In this document: one piece after another, positions 1-12,189 of the stretch
Numbering within the stretch: the stretch's first letter is position 1
How the letters are laid out: each line of letters starts with the position of its first letter
Assembly (NCBI GenBank): GCA_028023455.1
Contig: JAQFVV010000030.1
Location: forward strand, 3,738,501 to 3,802,500
Origin: Epiperipatus broadwayi
Taxonomy: Eukaryota > Onychophora > Udeonychophora > Euonychophora > Peripatidae
Direction of reading: 5' to 3'
DNA: 64,000 nt
The notes under the pieces: model-generated
Databases searched by the model: none
What the model was told of the DNA's origin: nothing
The model's input: only the letters and a program-made list of their open reading frames with translations
Position numbers and translations under genes: made by a program

Positions 1-55
1 ACTTCATTTTAATTAGCTCAGTGATCAGGGAGAGGATGAGATTCTTGAATTAGAT

Positions 56-2794
56 CAGAGTTTCCCAACCTGTGATACATGTACCACTGATGGTACATGA
101 ATTGCTGGTTGGTGGTACATGAAAAATAATCAATAATGGTGGACATAAAAAATAAAAAAAAATTAAATCATAAAAATATCATAGAAACGTTTTTTCCTAT
201 AATTCATAAAAATTATTTTAATTAATAATATTATATAGTAAAGTTGTTAATATGTACAGTCGATGATCGAAAATCCAGCAATTGATATCGTTTTTTTTTT
301 TTTTTTGGAGTGCACTTTTAAATTTAGCCATTAGCCATCAGTAACTTGAGATGTCACTGCCACTGTTGTGATGGTGCTGCACTCTCGTTCACTTCACTGC
401 GTGGCTTACAAGTGACAGGTTATTGTTTGTGATTGTATCGTCTTTGTTTATTAAAATTCATTGATCCCCGTATTGATTAACTTTTTTTTAATAAGTCTTA
501 TTAAATAATTAATTAATTAAATAAGTCATGGAACAGTGGTTAGGAATCGGTATGTGCCAAAATCTCAAGCAAAGCACAAACAGTGATGTATTGCCAAGTT
601 CTACAAATGACAGATCTGAAAATTCGGTGCAAAACATTGAAATCGCTCAATCTTCAGTTCTTCAAAGAGGCGTTAAAAGAAAATATTGTGATGAATATAT
701 AAAATATGGATTTTCATATATTGGAGATGAAGACTTTCATAAGCCCAAGTATGTAGTATGTGGAGTAGTGCTTTCAAATGGATACATAAAGCCTTCATTT
801 CTTTCACGACATCTACATACAAAACATACGGATTACAAAAACAAAGATTGTGATTTTTTTAAACATTTAAAAGAGCAAAATAACATGTTTACTTTATCAT
901 CTTACATTCTACCTGCTAATAAGGATAATGAACATGCGGTAGATGTTAGTTATCATATTAGTTACCATATCACTAAATGTGGTTATAGCCATCAAATAGG
1001 AGAAAAATTAATTTTATTTTGTATAAAGGATGCCATTGGCCTTATGATTGACCAAAAATATATCCCAAAAATTAATTGTATTCCTTTTTCAAACAATACA
1101 GTATCGGGAAGAATTCACGATAAGTCCGAGAATATCGAGGAAGCAGTGATAGAGAGAAAAAAAAGTAAATTTTTCTCAATTCAAGTAGATGAGACCACAG
1201 ACATAACAAATAATGTTGTATTTCTTGTTATTGATAGATACATTAAAGTCAATGAATTTGAAGAGAATCTTTTACTTTGTCATTTTCTCTCCAAATGCAC
1301 AATGGGTGAAGAAATATTTAAAACTATTGATAATTATTGTATATTGAAAGATATTAGTTGGTCAAACTACTGTGGATTGATGGTGCCAAGTCAATGTCAG
1401 ATTTATATATTGGTCTTCATGGCCACATCTTAAAGTAGCTCTTAATGTAATTTGTAGCTACTGCTGCATCCAGAGGAAAAATCTAGTAACAAAGCACCTT
1501 CCAGAATGGTGATGATTTTTAATTTTATAAAGAAAAGCTCCACAAAATCAAGAATTTTTAAAGTTATGTGTGAAGACTCGATGAGTCTTCATACTTCTCT
1601 ACTACAGAAGGAAGATGGCTATCTTGTGGTAAGGTCCTAACCCACTTATTCAAACTTAGACAAGAAGCAGAGGTTTTTTTGAAGACAATCCTTTTGATGT
1701 TTCTTCAAAATTGTATGATTTTAATTGGCTTCAGGCGCTTGCATATTTGTCTGATATTTTTTTTGAAAATAAATAACTTAAATTTGACACTTCAGAACAA
1801 CTCGATAATGATCTTTAATGTTAATGATAAAACTGAAAGGATGATTAAGAAATTAGATTTTTGGAAACAGTGTATCGAAAACAATCAACAGGAAATATTC
1901 GAAATTCTACATATTTTTTTGTTTGAAAATAAGGTTAGTCTGTCTCAAGATATACGAGAAAATATAATAACACATTTAACAGGATTAAATTTGTCTTTCA
2001 TGGAATATTTTCCAAAACACAAATGATAATTGGATTTCAAACCTCTTCTATGAAGAAAATTTAGAAAAAGCCACATCATTATCAATAAAAGATAAAGAAA
2101 ATTTAATAGAATTATCATGTGACATAACTTTACAAGTAGAATTCAAATGACACAATCTAATTAATTTTTGGTTAAACATTAAATAATATGAACAACTTTC
2201 TGAGAAAGCTTTTAAATTATTATTACCATTTACTAGTACAGAATTAGTAAAAAGAGCTTTTTCTTCATATATATTTTTTAAAAAATAAGTATAGAAACAG
2301 ATTGAAGGCAACTATAGACTTAAGGTTATACCTCGCATCTTTTGAACGAAATTTCAAAAAATTATGTTCTTTGAAACAAGCACAAGGATCTCGTTAAATT
2401 TATATTATAAAAATATTTGATTATGATAAGAAAATATATTAATTGTTTTTTTTATAATTTTGTGTTTTTATTAAAACCATTTATTAGTAAACGAAATATG
2501 ACAAAATACTAAAATAAATATAAAACTTTAAACAAACATATATATATATTACAGTGAGTTTATAATTTCAGTGAGTTTATAATCCGGCATGATGTTTAGG
2601 TGTGTTTCAATGTAATTTGTCTCATTATGAGATGTGAATACATACATGGTCACCCTATAATATTTATAATGCAAATAAAATAACACACTCACAATAACAA
2701 ATTTCACAAAATACAATCATTTTTACAAAGTGGTACAATTTAGCGTGGTGTGCTACCAAGTGGTACGCAATCCAAAAAAAGGTGGGAAATGCTG
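56..2794 (+). mobile_element. Complete hAT DNA transposon, inactive
   Basis: The element is bounded by an exact 8-bp target-site duplication, aattagat, at 48-55 and 2795-2802; 8 bp is the hAT-superfamily length. The left end begins CAGAGTTTCCCAACCTG and the right end, read inward on the other strand, begins CAGCATTTCCCACC: imperfect terminal inverted repeats of the CAG..TTCCCA type seen in many animal hATs. Subterminal copies of ggtacatg or gtaccac lie just inside both ends and may be transposase binding sites (inference). The interior carries one decayed transposase reading frame. The TSD is perfect, although the left and right termini differ at several positions. Confidence 0.9.
528..2396 (+). 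pseudogene. hAT transposase (ZBED5/SCAND3-like), broken
   Basis: A DNA-cutting transposase that would have moved the surrounding element. The first 301 codons (528-1433) are open. They start at an ATG followed by a variable N-terminus, then a BED-type zinc finger at about residues 50-100 (KRKYCDEYIKYGF, then V-V-C78-G, and H95/H100). The first finger cysteine of the family is replaced by Tyr75, so the finger cannot bind zinc normally. Asp221 in the stretch QVDETTD matches the first catalytic acid of the hAT RNase H-like core. After 1433 the frame breaks repeatedly, but recognisable pieces follow. The C-terminal dimerisation block (LLPFTSTELVKRAF, then KNKYRNRL and FKKLCSLKQAQGS) is spread over about 2220-2396. 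Family members are usually about 600 residues; this one is clearly inactive. An open piece at 1679-2026 lies within the decayed region. Confidence 0.85.
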
Positions 2795-2802
2795 AATTAG
2801 AT

Positions 2803-3286
2803 TATAAACATATGATTCCCTTGTGGCAAACCCGACACCCAATGCAATATGTATAAAAATACAAACACTTTATTAGTAATAAATTATAAACAAAGTAAAT
2901 AAACACCACATAATTTGTTACTAGACTCATTGGAGAAGTGAGAATGACTTTAATTAGTGATTATATGTGTTAAGAGTTTCAATGTCTAACATATAGATAA
3001 GAGATCTTGGGTAACAATATTTTGTGATCATTAGAGTAGATGTCCCTCAAGCAAGTACATGCTAATAAATGAAGCAGGGTAAGTTTAATTAACTCTAGAA
3101 AATATGGTTAAAATTGATGAATTAATTCTAGTAAATATAATAAAATAAATGATCACATTGCTTTCATGATTATGACCCATAAATACTGAAATATCAGGCT
3201 TGACTATACACAAAAATAAAAAAGGCAGTACTGGGTTGCTAAAGTAATAAACAATCTGATGAAGAGGTAGACTGGAGTATACTCAC
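2803..3286. other. AT-rich spacer, nothing recognised
   Basis: Between the hAT right TSD and the exon-like segment. No open frame, repeat or RNA structure seen. Confidence 0.5.
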
Positions 3287-3522
3287 CTCCATGAGGCCAT
3301 ACCCAAGTTTCTATGAAATAAATGGATCACAGTAAGAAGGAATGAGGATTTTCCCCATGAACATTAATAAATTTCACCAATAGGCAGGAATGATCCATTG
3401 CTCAATTAGTGATACAAAACAAAGATCTTCTGGATCAAAAGTAAGAGAAATATTCCCACATTTGTGTGGATCATATGCAAAAGAATCCTGACTATTAAAT
3501 CTTCCAAAGTAGGGATATATGC
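3287..3522 (-). pseudogene. Exon-like segment of an unknown gene, two in-frame stops
   Basis: On the minus strand, a pyrimidine-rich tract ending cttcgcag is followed by 236 nt of protein-like sequence that ends GGAG before gtgagtat. These are good 3' and 5' splice sites, and 236 nt is two bases plus 78 codons. The translation contains YPYFGRFNSQDSF, YDPHKCGN, TFDPEDLCF and PSYCDPF, richer in C, W, P and G than random AT-rich frames. A TGA follows ...IIPAYW and a TAG follows ...DPFIS; both could come from a single C-to-T change (CGA to TGA, CAG to TAG). I do not recognise the protein. It may be a decayed exon of a host gene or a duplicated gene piece. The open part of the frame runs on through the upstream intron to 3637, which is probably not coding. 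Confidence 0.45.
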
Positions 3523-4629
3523 CTGCGAAGAAACACAATAAAATAGGCAAGAAATCAGTCAACCCATTAATACTAAATATACGTAATATATTTGGCCTTA
3601 ACATTAAATACATATAAAATAAGATGTAAATGATCATGTCATAAGTTTACAATATGCGGACATTTATTGTATAGGCATAATCAAGGCCTATGCAGTTATA
3701 AAGGTAAAAGAAAAAAACTTGCATACAGAAAATTATTCTCTGTCTAATTGGAGATCTGCCCCTTAGGTCTTATAAATATAAGGAAATATTGATACGACAG
3801 CCTACAATGATAATATATTAAACTAAATTGTATTAAAAGTTTGCATCATATATCTCATTATTTATAACATAAGTTTTTTAAAATTGAAAATAGTGTATCT
3901 GCAGTACACATCTATATTTCATTAATTACAATGAAAGTTTTATAGAATTAAAAGCATATCTGCAGTATACATATATATTTGTCAAAAGAAAATAAACTTT
4001 TAGCTTCATTAAATTGTATTAAAGTTCTATAGAATTAAAAATATTGCATCTACCAGTATACATCTATATCTGTCCCTTGTAAAAAGAAAATAAAGTTATA
4101 ACTTTTATTTTGTTAAACTCAGTTTTATTTTTTTAAAAAATTATTTATAAAGCATTCATAACTATGTTAATGCCTCAGATTACATATTTAAAGTAATAGA
4201 TTTTAAATAGATATGGTTAAAACAGAATAATAAAAAACAAATTAGAATCAATGAAAGAGGGGATTTACATGTCTTGATTTGACAAAATTAATCAACTTCT
4301 TTTAGATGACATTAAATATTTTAGTCACTGAATATATATTTACTAAATTTATCTCCTTTCTCTGATTTTTAAATAATAAGTCTAGCATATTTAAATAGGA
4401 TTGAGTATATTAGATAGTCGATTCCTTAATATCAGATTAATTAAGCATAAGTCATAATACAATAAGAAAAATATCTTAAATAATGCAATAAGAATATTTA
4501 AATAATACAACAAGAAAACATATTTTAAAGAATGATTAATAATGAGTTATTTAAGCAAAGAAATTGTAATATTAAAAATATGAGGATTTTGACATGTGAT
4601 AAAATACTATGCTGAAATTCCTGGTATAG
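3523..4629. repeat. AT-rich spacer with a short degenerate tandem repeat
   Basis: At about 3820-4110 a motif resembling 'atctgcagtatacatctatat' recurs three times (near 3894, 3956 and 4049) with neighbouring 'tatagaattaaaa' segments and irregular spacing of about 60-90 bp. It is an old, diverged tandem repeat. The rest of the interval shows no recognisable gene. Confidence 0.4.
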
Positions 4630-4866
4630 TTAATAGGTCTTCTATAATAGTACCCTTGGATATTGACTGGCTGGTCACTCGATGGCATTACATACAGGGA
4701 GATTTCTCTTAATAGCAATGTCATAGTATGTCAGCAAGTTGGATCATCAATTGCAGGCAGGGACTTTAGCAACATTGCATCCTATAAGTACCATGAGGAC
4801 TCCATAAACATGCTCCTCTGGAAATGGTCAGAGAAGTTGATGTGCTCTACTCACTGGTCATAGCAA
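4630..4866 (-). other. Possible decayed exon, unknown
   Basis: A segment less AT-rich than its surroundings. Its minus-strand frame reads HINFSDHFQRSMFMESSWYL, stop, DAMLLKSLPAIDDPTC, stop, then HTMTLLLREISLYVMPSSD. It follows a tgctatgaccag that could be a splice acceptor. It resembles the exon-like segment at 3287-3522 in strand and in having stops at codons one C-to-T change from CAG or CGA. A plus-strand frame of 66 codons (4663-4863) overlaps it, so the strand is uncertain. No family is recognised. Confidence 0.2.
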
Positions 4867-5480
4867 GATATAATCTATAACAGCTTAGAAAAACTTAACA
4901 AGAACTTTACAAGAATTAAAACTTTCTTCCCTGCCCCTCTATATATCCCTCAAAATGAAGGCATCAAAATGTTTTCCAAATTGATTAATTAATTTTAAAA
5001 CTTTGAGAAAATTATTTTCTTTACTATCTAAAAAAATCTTACTGATCACCATCTTGATCTAGTTTAATTTTAAGATTTTACTAATCGCAGTTTTCTTAAC
5101 TAAATTTCAAATATCTTTGGTTTTGTCTAATCTTCCCATAGTAATTACACATTTCTTGTCACCTTTTACTGTAATGACAATGATACACTAAAATACAAAT
5201 TCTAAAATTAAATTTTAATTCATACATTATTTTGATCATCAGTTGATTTCAATTAATTAGTTAAATTTTCTTTGCTGACTTGAAACCCCCCCCTCCTTTA
5301 ATCCCACATAATATTAAATTCATAATAAAATTAAATTTCATAATAAAATTAAATTTCTTTTATACATTTTTTTTACATGACTTAGCATTATAAATTTATG
5401 GCAACAATATATACATGAAGCATATATATAAATACATATATAAAACCAAAACTGCCTAACACTATATTAGCAAAAATAAA
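4867..5480. other. AT-rich spacer, nothing recognised
   Basis: Simple AT-rich sequence. A short direct repeat of 'taataaaattaaattt' sits near 5320-5357. No gene or defined element seen. Confidence 0.4.
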
Positions 5481-6070
5481 ATTCAAAACCATAAAAAAAA
5501 TATATAATACTAGATTAAATTCAAAATTTTACCAAAATCCTTACACAACCATGCTTTCATCTACTACAAATAGACCTTCTCAAGTGAAAATTAAATTAAA
5601 AGAACTAACATATATATATACAAACAAACAAACCTTTCCATAATTTATTTCAAACTTCACTTTTCCTTAATATCAAAAGAAGTCTTCATAGGATTGATAG
5701 TCTCAGAATCAAGAAGTTTTATCATCAAAGTCACCTTTATTCTTCTTTTTAACTCATTCTTTTCATAAAAAATAACTGAAGCATTGTTAAACAATATCCA
5801 TAGGATCAATTAAAAAGAAGAATAAAGGATACTTTGATGATAAAACTTCTTGATTCTGAGGCTATCAATTTTATGAAGACTTCTTTTGATATTAAGGAAA
5901 GGTGGAGTTTGAAATGAATTATGGGAAGGTTGGTTCATTGATATATATATGTTACTTCCTTTAGTTTGATTTTCACTTGAGAAGGTCTATTTGTAATAGA
6001 TAAAACCATGGTTGTGTAAGGATTTTGGTAAAATTTTGGATTTAATCTAGTATTGTATTGTTTTATGGTT

Positions 6071-6076
<6 letters not shown>
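5481..6076. repeat. Foldback element, about 270-bp arms
   Basis: Left arm about 5481-5752 and right arm about 5810-6076 are near-perfect reverse complements around a loop of about 57 bp. The outer ends read attcaaaaccataaaa and ttttatggttttgaat; the inner ends read ttattcttctttttaa and ttaaaaagaagaataa. The arms contain no coding sequence. It is a MITE-like foldback transposon. Its right end stops exactly where an (AT)n tract begins. Confidence 0.85.

Positions 6077-6149
<73 letters not shown>
6077..6149. repeat. (AT)n microsatellite
   Basis: About 36 uninterrupted AT units directly abutting the foldback. The tyrosine-isoleucine reading frames on both strands here are artefacts of the repeat. 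Confidence 0.95.
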
Positions 6150-6150
<1 letters not shown>

Positions 6151-8626
6151 CCACTTCAATATGTTGTTATCAATTATGGACCAAGTTGAGCTGCAATATT
6201 TAAAGAGAATATATCATCTTGTACATCTATTTATATAAGTATGTAGATAACTATTTTATGTCAATCAGGAGAAAAAGACAAAACTCGAGGGAAAGAATAT
6301 GAGTGGGATCATGAGGACAAAGAAATAATTTTGAAAGTATGGAACAATAAATAAAAGTAAGCCTGAATTTCAAAAAAATTACAAATTTAATAAATGGACT
6401 GATAATTTTTAAATATCTAAGAATTTGCTTTCATATGATTGATTAGTTTAATTTTATAGCATATTTTTATAAATTCTGGCCCATCTTTCCCATTTTATAA
6501 TCCATAATTCTAAATATCTGGAAAATCTAGGTATTGCTATTTTCTATTGGCACACTTAAATTTAGAGCAGAATCTTTAAAAAAATCTATACAACAAATCT
6601 AAATATATATAAAAAGTTAAATATAATTTGACAATTATAAATATTTATATTTGCATGTTTTAAAAGTTAATATAGTAACTTTAATTTGATCATATTTGTT
6701 TAAAATATAATAATGAATTATACACTATTAAAATAGAATTAATCATACATTTACATCTAAGACCTGCAGGATTTCATATACTATAAAATTCATTTTCCAA
6801 CAATCTTGAAAACATCTTTATCACTCTTCAGACTGCTGTCTTAATATCTGATTCGCTGTTTGAGAGTGAGAGACTAGCAAATTTCAATTTATTATTAAAA
6901 GTTTAAGCAATATGTATTAAGGCTGTGCTCCTACATGTGATAGTAGGAACTTCTACAAATTTTAACACAAGATTAATGACTTTAAAAGTCAAGAGTGGCC
7001 GTACTGTCACATCCGCACATAGTCTTGTGGTTATAGCCTTAATATATATTATCTATATAATGAGTATCCGCTTAATAAATTATTAATTACAACATTAAAA
7101 GTTTAGTTAAACAATTTTAATTTTTGTGATTGGTATATAGATTTGATATTTGTTTTATAATTATATACCTACGTATTTATAGCTTGTAGATCTTTCTAAA
7201 TTTCTTTCTATAGCTTCATCTATCAAATAGAAATAACTATTTATATCTAGGATGGTTTGCATCAAAATGATTTATCGAGCTAGATATTTTTTGAAAGCCA
7301 CAGTTGATATTAAATGAAGTAAATCTTAAATTCTGCCAGTATTCTGTGTATAGATTATACTTCTCTTATAATTTGACTGACAGTTGTGCTAGAGGTATCT
7401 TTCTAGATCGCGCATAATGATAGATCTCCGCTCTCACAATATTTATATTAAATATAATCCAAATATTGTCATGTTCAGTAAATAACTCTTTGTAGCTTAT
7501 ATAGATTTTGAGCCCTTTTTCTCATTAACACGTTCTTACGTACTTATAGGATTTACTATTGTTGATGTAAATATTTTTAATCACTTAATTAATTTGAAAT
7601 AAAAGCAACTCTAATTATAAAAATATAAATTTTAATTAATTCATATGAAAGAAAGTAAAATAAAATTTTCTTAAAACATATAATAGATTTGTCATTTATT
7701 TAATCAAAACTGGGAACTTCAAAATTTAATTAATTTTAAAAAAAATAAAATAGCAGAAAATGTATATATGTGTTTAATATGAAATAAGATTTAATTATTT
7801 CAATGTATATATATTATTACTCACAATATACTAGTATTAAACCTAAGAACATTTTTTTAAACTCTGTTACTAAGTTAAGTATTTTTATTTTTTTTTAGAA
7901 TTTCTCAAGTCATTCTTATTTTTTTTGTTTATATTGACAAGTTTATTCGTGATCTTCAACAAGTAAGAATGCAATCTTTTCCCATTTGTCAGTGCTATTA
8001 TAATCTATTGGACTGATATGTTATTTGTTTTTAAGATTTCTCACAAACTATTTTAATAATTATAATACTTATTTTTTTAATTTTGACTTTTTTTTTTAAT
8101 GAAGATTTTTTTTAAAATTTACATATTAAACAAAAACCTGTAAAGTTAAGTCTATACACTGAATATAGGTATTCATCTATGTTCTTTATTATTTTTACAA
8201 TGCTTTTTACGACCTAATATGACAATTTCGATTGCCCCAACAATCTTCTTCAGAACTATAACAAACATAATACAAGTACATGAATATAAATATACATGAA
8301 TATATAATTTTATATTTTATACATCTTATAATCATTATTTATTATCTTTTTATATATTATACAATTTATTCGTTTTTATATTCTATATTTATCACTTAAT
8401 ACTTCCTATAATCATATATATATATATATATTATTTTTATTTCATTTATTTTTTATTTTACTCTTATTAATCTTTTAAATATTTAACTCTAACATTATAT
8501 CTTTTATACTTTACATTATTAGTATTCATTGTATTAGCATTCAATATGTATAATATAGCTATTCCTAGGTAGAAGAGATTAGATACACAAAGAGTGAGAA
8601 AGACTGAATTTTTAAAAAATAAAATA
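6150..8626. repeat. Spacer with a diverged dispersed repeat at about 6900-7045
   Basis: Most of the interval is featureless AT-rich DNA. At about 6940-7045 the words 'acttctacaaattttaacacaagatta', 'aagtcaagagtggcc' and 'gcacatagtcttg' match, in reverse orientation, the repeats at 46299-46801 and resemble 61185-61340. They belong to one dispersed family of unknown class. A short (AT)n tract is at about 8416-8430. Confidence 0.45.
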
Positions 8627-8635
8627 GGTACTTTG

Positions 8636-8731
8636 TCAAGCATTGGTGGCCTAGCAGTTAGCATAGCTGTCTTCCAAGTAGTTGGCCTGGGTTCGCTTCC
8701 CGGTCAAAGCTTTGACATATAAAAAGAAGTG
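8636..8731 (+). mobile_element. tRNA-Gly-derived SINE with TSD
   Basis: Flanked by 9-bp direct repeats ggtacttg-like (ggtactttg) at 8627-8635 and 8732-8740. The body contains an A-box-like GGTGGCCTAGCAGTTAG, an anticodon region CTTCCAAG (UCC) and a B-box GGGTTCGCTTCCCGG. The acceptor halves AGCATTGG and GGTCAAAGCT also fit. The layout matches tRNA-Gly(UCC). It ends in a short A-rich tail after gacatat. It would be transcribed by RNA polymerase III and moved by a LINE. Confidence 0.85.
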
Positions 8732-8740
8732 GGTACTTTG

Positions 8741-9169
8741 AAAAACTAATGGAAGTAATTATGATAGAGAAAAATAAAGTGTAACAGATAACATCCCCCC
8801 CACACACATTCTTCTAAATAAAAGAAGGATAAAAGATATAAACAAATGAAAGCTGAAGCTGAAATTTTAAAACTTATTGCACCCTAAAAGATTTTCAGCA
8901 GCATTTAACTTTAGTTATTCTATTTTTGTCTTAATTTAATCAATCAAAGGATTACCTTATCTTTGTTTGATATAGATCCAAAGTATATAGTGATCACGTG
9001 TTATTTCTAGATAAAGCACACTCACACACAAAAAAAAACACTACTAACTTATTCTTCTGTTAATTTTGGAAATACTTATATCATATTACTGATCCAGGTT
9101 CTACTTCATTAGGGACCATGTGGCTATAAATATATTACGAGAGATAATATTTTTATATCTTTCTCTAGT
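8741..9169. other. AT-rich spacer, nothing recognised
   Basis: Contains a run of C/CA near 8797-8810 and an A-run near 9030; no gene seen. Confidence 0.4.
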
Positions 9170-9400
9170 AGTGTTTAATTCATTGAAAAAGATTTTTGGG
9201 TGTCATCTTGGATTATGGTTGTACACAAATGTACATCTTGTACACCATAGTACATATAGTATAAATGTGCTTGCTCTGATATTACCAGAATAATGATTCC
9301 ATATTGTGTTGTTAAATAGCTTGGGAATCGCTACAAATGTTATTAAAATGTGCATATTCAAAGAATAAGAAAGTTTGGTTTTCCATATCTTTATCACATA
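9170..9400 (-). pseudogene. LINE 3' fragment (L1/Tx1-like)
   Basis: The minus-strand frame reads NIRASTFILYVLWCTR, then a few residues, then NHNPR. This parallels the extreme C-terminus of the LINE at 33002-34530 (AIRASTFVLYALWCTR, then NNPRRHPDT). It is therefore a 5'-truncated piece of the same LINE clade. Only about 60-70 codons are recognisable and there is no functional domain. Confidence 0.65.
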
Positions 9401-10077
9401 ACCAGCATCATTTTCAACATTTCTGCAATGTCTTTTGAATCTTAAAAATGCAATATAGGTAAAGAATTCTGGTTTAATTTGATTAGGAAATCTAAATATT
9501 TTAGTTCAAGTGACCAAAAGCTGAATGTCCTAATAAATTACTTGTTATTTAATTTTAATATTGTTTTCTCCACAGTATCTTTTAATTGTTAATGGATAAT
9601 TTCAAGAACATCTCAATATTTGAATTTGTTCATAGGTGAACAGTAGGAAAAATTTGAAATTGAAAGTAATGGAGTCTTTAGACTTTTAAAATATCCAATA
9701 ACTGGAAGTAATCTGTATGTAGGTATAATTTTTGTCACAATTACTAGATAGGTGGGGGGATATAATTTGACCCAGAAAGAGGTTATATCCTAATTTTATT
9801 AAATAATTATTATTTATTGAAATATTTGTTATACAAAGTAATACTCTAATCCAGATTAAAACTATGTTTTTACGTATGATACACACATCTTTGAAATAAT
9901 TGAGTCAAAATTTGTTTTTATCATTTTTTGAAGATTATTTTTGTTTTATTAATCTAAATAACTTTATACAGGTAATGTAGTGGTACATTAAAATATGATA
10001 TAAACATAAAAGCATTTATTTGAGTATTATGTCATTTCTCCAGATTCCTCATACAAATTTTTTATTCAAGTAAGTTT
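9401..10077. other. AT-rich spacer, nothing recognised
   Basis: No coherent reading frame, repeat or structure seen. Confidence 0.4.
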
Positions 10078-10422
10078 AAATAGTAATAATTAGCCATTAA
10101 GCTAATGCACATGTGCTTTATAGATTTTAACTATAAATGAATACTCTCACTTTCCAAACACAAGATAAAGTCTTTGTAAAAAGATAGAATGAATCTCTAT
10201 CCTTTTAACCCAAATGTTTAAGTATGGGCAAATCTTAAACATTTGGAAATGAGAGCATGACTTAAGATTTGCCCATACTTAAATGTTTGGGTTGAAAGGA
10301 TAGAGATTCATTCTATCTTTTCACAGACTCTATCTCGTGTTTGGAAAGTGAGAGTATTCATTTACAGTTAAAATCCACAAAGCACATGTGCATTAGCTTA
10401 ATGGCTAATTATTACTATTTAC
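10078..10422. repeat. Foldback element, about 160-bp arms
   Basis: Left arm about 10078-10238 and right arm about 10262-10422 are near-perfect reverse complements; the outer end reads aatagtaataattagcc. The 23-bp loop is acatttgg..gcatgac. No coding sequence. Parts of the arms (actctcac..aaacacaagata..aaaagata) resemble the outer arms of the foldback at 37875-38745, suggesting one family. Confidence 0.85.
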
Positions 10423-10839
10423 AGTTTAAAAAACATTGCACTATATAAAATAAATGTTTATTTAAGTAAGTCTAGTAAACTTATTTGCTTGGGGGTTTTT
10501 TTTCTAAATTTGTTATATTCATTTTAATATTGGTATATAAATTATAAGCAGTGATTTCAGATTCCATATATCTTAATTCTTGTTACTTTCTCAATTTTTT
10601 ATTTACTTTCTGTTATGAACAAAAATAATTATGATTACTCATTAAGATAATGAAATGGGTTTTATTTTTATTTTTTATAGTATATCTTTGAAAATACTTC
10701 CAAGAACATGACAATCAATTGTTGTTTTTTAAATTTATTCAGTGACAATCTTTTTTTATCCACTCTTTTCAATATTTTGCTTTTTCTAATTTTACCTAAT
10801 GTCATAGTTGTTTTTTTTATATACCAACATTTCAAAATA

Positions 10840-10942
10840 GTCAAGCATTGATGATTGAGAGGTCAGCAACAGCTCCTTTACAAGTAGTTGTCCCAGGTTA
10901 GCAGGTTCACTTCCCGGCTGATGCTATGACACATGAGGAAAA
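10840..10942 (+). mobile_element. tRNA-related SINE with 13-bp TSD
   Basis: Exact direct repeats acatttcaaaata at 10827-10839 and 10943-10955. The body starts gtcaagcattg, has an anticodon-arm-like gctcctttacaagtagt, a B-box-like segment ('gcaggttcacttcccgg'), and ends gatgctatgacacatgagg plus A's. It belongs to the commoner SINE subfamily of this window, whose anticodon loop reads TTTACAA and which has an extra GGGTTAGC before the B-box. A and B boxes are partly decayed. Confidence 0.85.
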
Positions 10943-10955
10943 ACATTTCAAAATA

Positions 10956-11858
10956 CTTTTATGTTTTATTGTTCAGATTTTTTTAGGCCATATAATATCA
11001 CATTTAAAATTGAAACGTATTTTATTTTTAGCATTTTTACAACAAAGGTTCGAATGACTCTCACTAACAGGATGATGATAAATGTCTTCTAGATGAAATA
11101 TTATTTCATATTGATACAATGTTAACATACAATGCATAAATCAAGATATGTGATTATATTATTCATTCATTAAATGCTTGCTTAATCATTACTATTTTAA
11201 TTTAACAATCTTATTTATACTATTTCATTTAATTACATATAAACGCCAACTGTTTTTCATTGTTTCCAATTACCATACTTAATTTTTAACTTAATTATAT
11301 AATTTATAATTTAAATTGTTATGCATTAAACCTTTGTGTGTGTCATTAATTTTGACCCCACTTTTTGAAATTCGTTGTTGGGGGGGGAGGGGACAAATGG
11401 TAGTTTACTCCTAATTTTTAGATTTTTTTCCAAAGATATTCTATCTTTTTGTTGTTGTTGTTTAATAAACAATCAAATAATTAGTGCTTACGAATTTTTG
11501 AAAAATTCAGCAGTAGAACTGATAGAAAGGATCCGATCTACATACTTTAACCTCTAGAATCTTCCATTGCTTCAAACCATATAGAGTATTTAAAGCAATA
11601 AATATTTTTATTTTACTAAATCAAACTTCTGACTGCTGATTTCTTAATTGAAACTTTTAAACTACGCCAAGGTAATATTTCTAAAAAGAAAAAAGAGTCA
11701 ATTCCGATTGGTGATTCTCAATGAAGAGATTAAAAGATGGTGTGTTTTTTTTTAAAAAAAAGGTTTAAAATATTTCAAAATTGTATTAATTGAACATAAA
11801 ATTTTAGGCATATGTTGAAAATTGTTGTTGTATTCTAAAATTTTTCATTAAACATTTT
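10956..11858. other. AT-rich spacer, nothing recognised
   Basis: Contains a G-run at about 11382-11392 and a gttgttgtt run near 11451. The 60-codon frame at 11375-11557 has no family features and is probably chance. Confidence 0.4.
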
Positions 11859-11874
11859 AAAAACCTTTTAGTTT

Positions 11875-11981
11875 TTTTTTTTTTTTCATGTGTTATAGCA
11901 TTGGCCAGGAAGTGAACCTGCTAAACCGGGACAACTGTTTGTAAGGAGGCTGTGCTGACCTCTTGACCACCAATGCTTGAC
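11875..11981 (-). mobile_element. tRNA-related SINE with 16-bp TSD, reversed
   Basis: Exact direct repeats aaaaaccttttagttt at 11859-11874 and 11982-11997. The element reads on the minus strand from gtcaagcattggtgg to a poly-A tail, which is a T-run at its left end on the plus strand. It is the same subfamily as the copy at 10840-10942. The pseudo-anticodon arm is altered (ttacaaacagt). Confidence 0.85.
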
Positions 11982-11997
11982 AAAAACCTTTTAGTTT

Positions 11998-12189
11998 ATA
12001 ACTATTTTAGAAGAAAAATTAACATTTTCTAATCAAAAAAAAATACTGTTTCGACCAAAGATTCTGCAAATTATAATGATTCTAAAGCCAAGCATTTGAA
12101 AACTTTTAAAATTTTTTAATTAACGAAAAAACTTTTTTCAATTGAATTTTAAAAAAGTTAATATATCTTATTAATTACATTTTTTTTCT
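11998..12189. other. AT-rich spacer before the Penelope-like fragment
   Basis: No recognisable feature; it may be decayed upstream sequence of the retroelement fragment. Confidence 0.3.

Noticed and set aside
3250-3280. CTGATGA near 3256 as another hammerhead
   Set aside because: No GAAA and no pairing stems follow; it is a chance heptamer in the intron-like flank.
5935-6238. Tyr/Ile-rich open frames on both strands
   Set aside because: They translate an (AT)n tract and an adjacent foldback arm; no codon structure outside the repeat.
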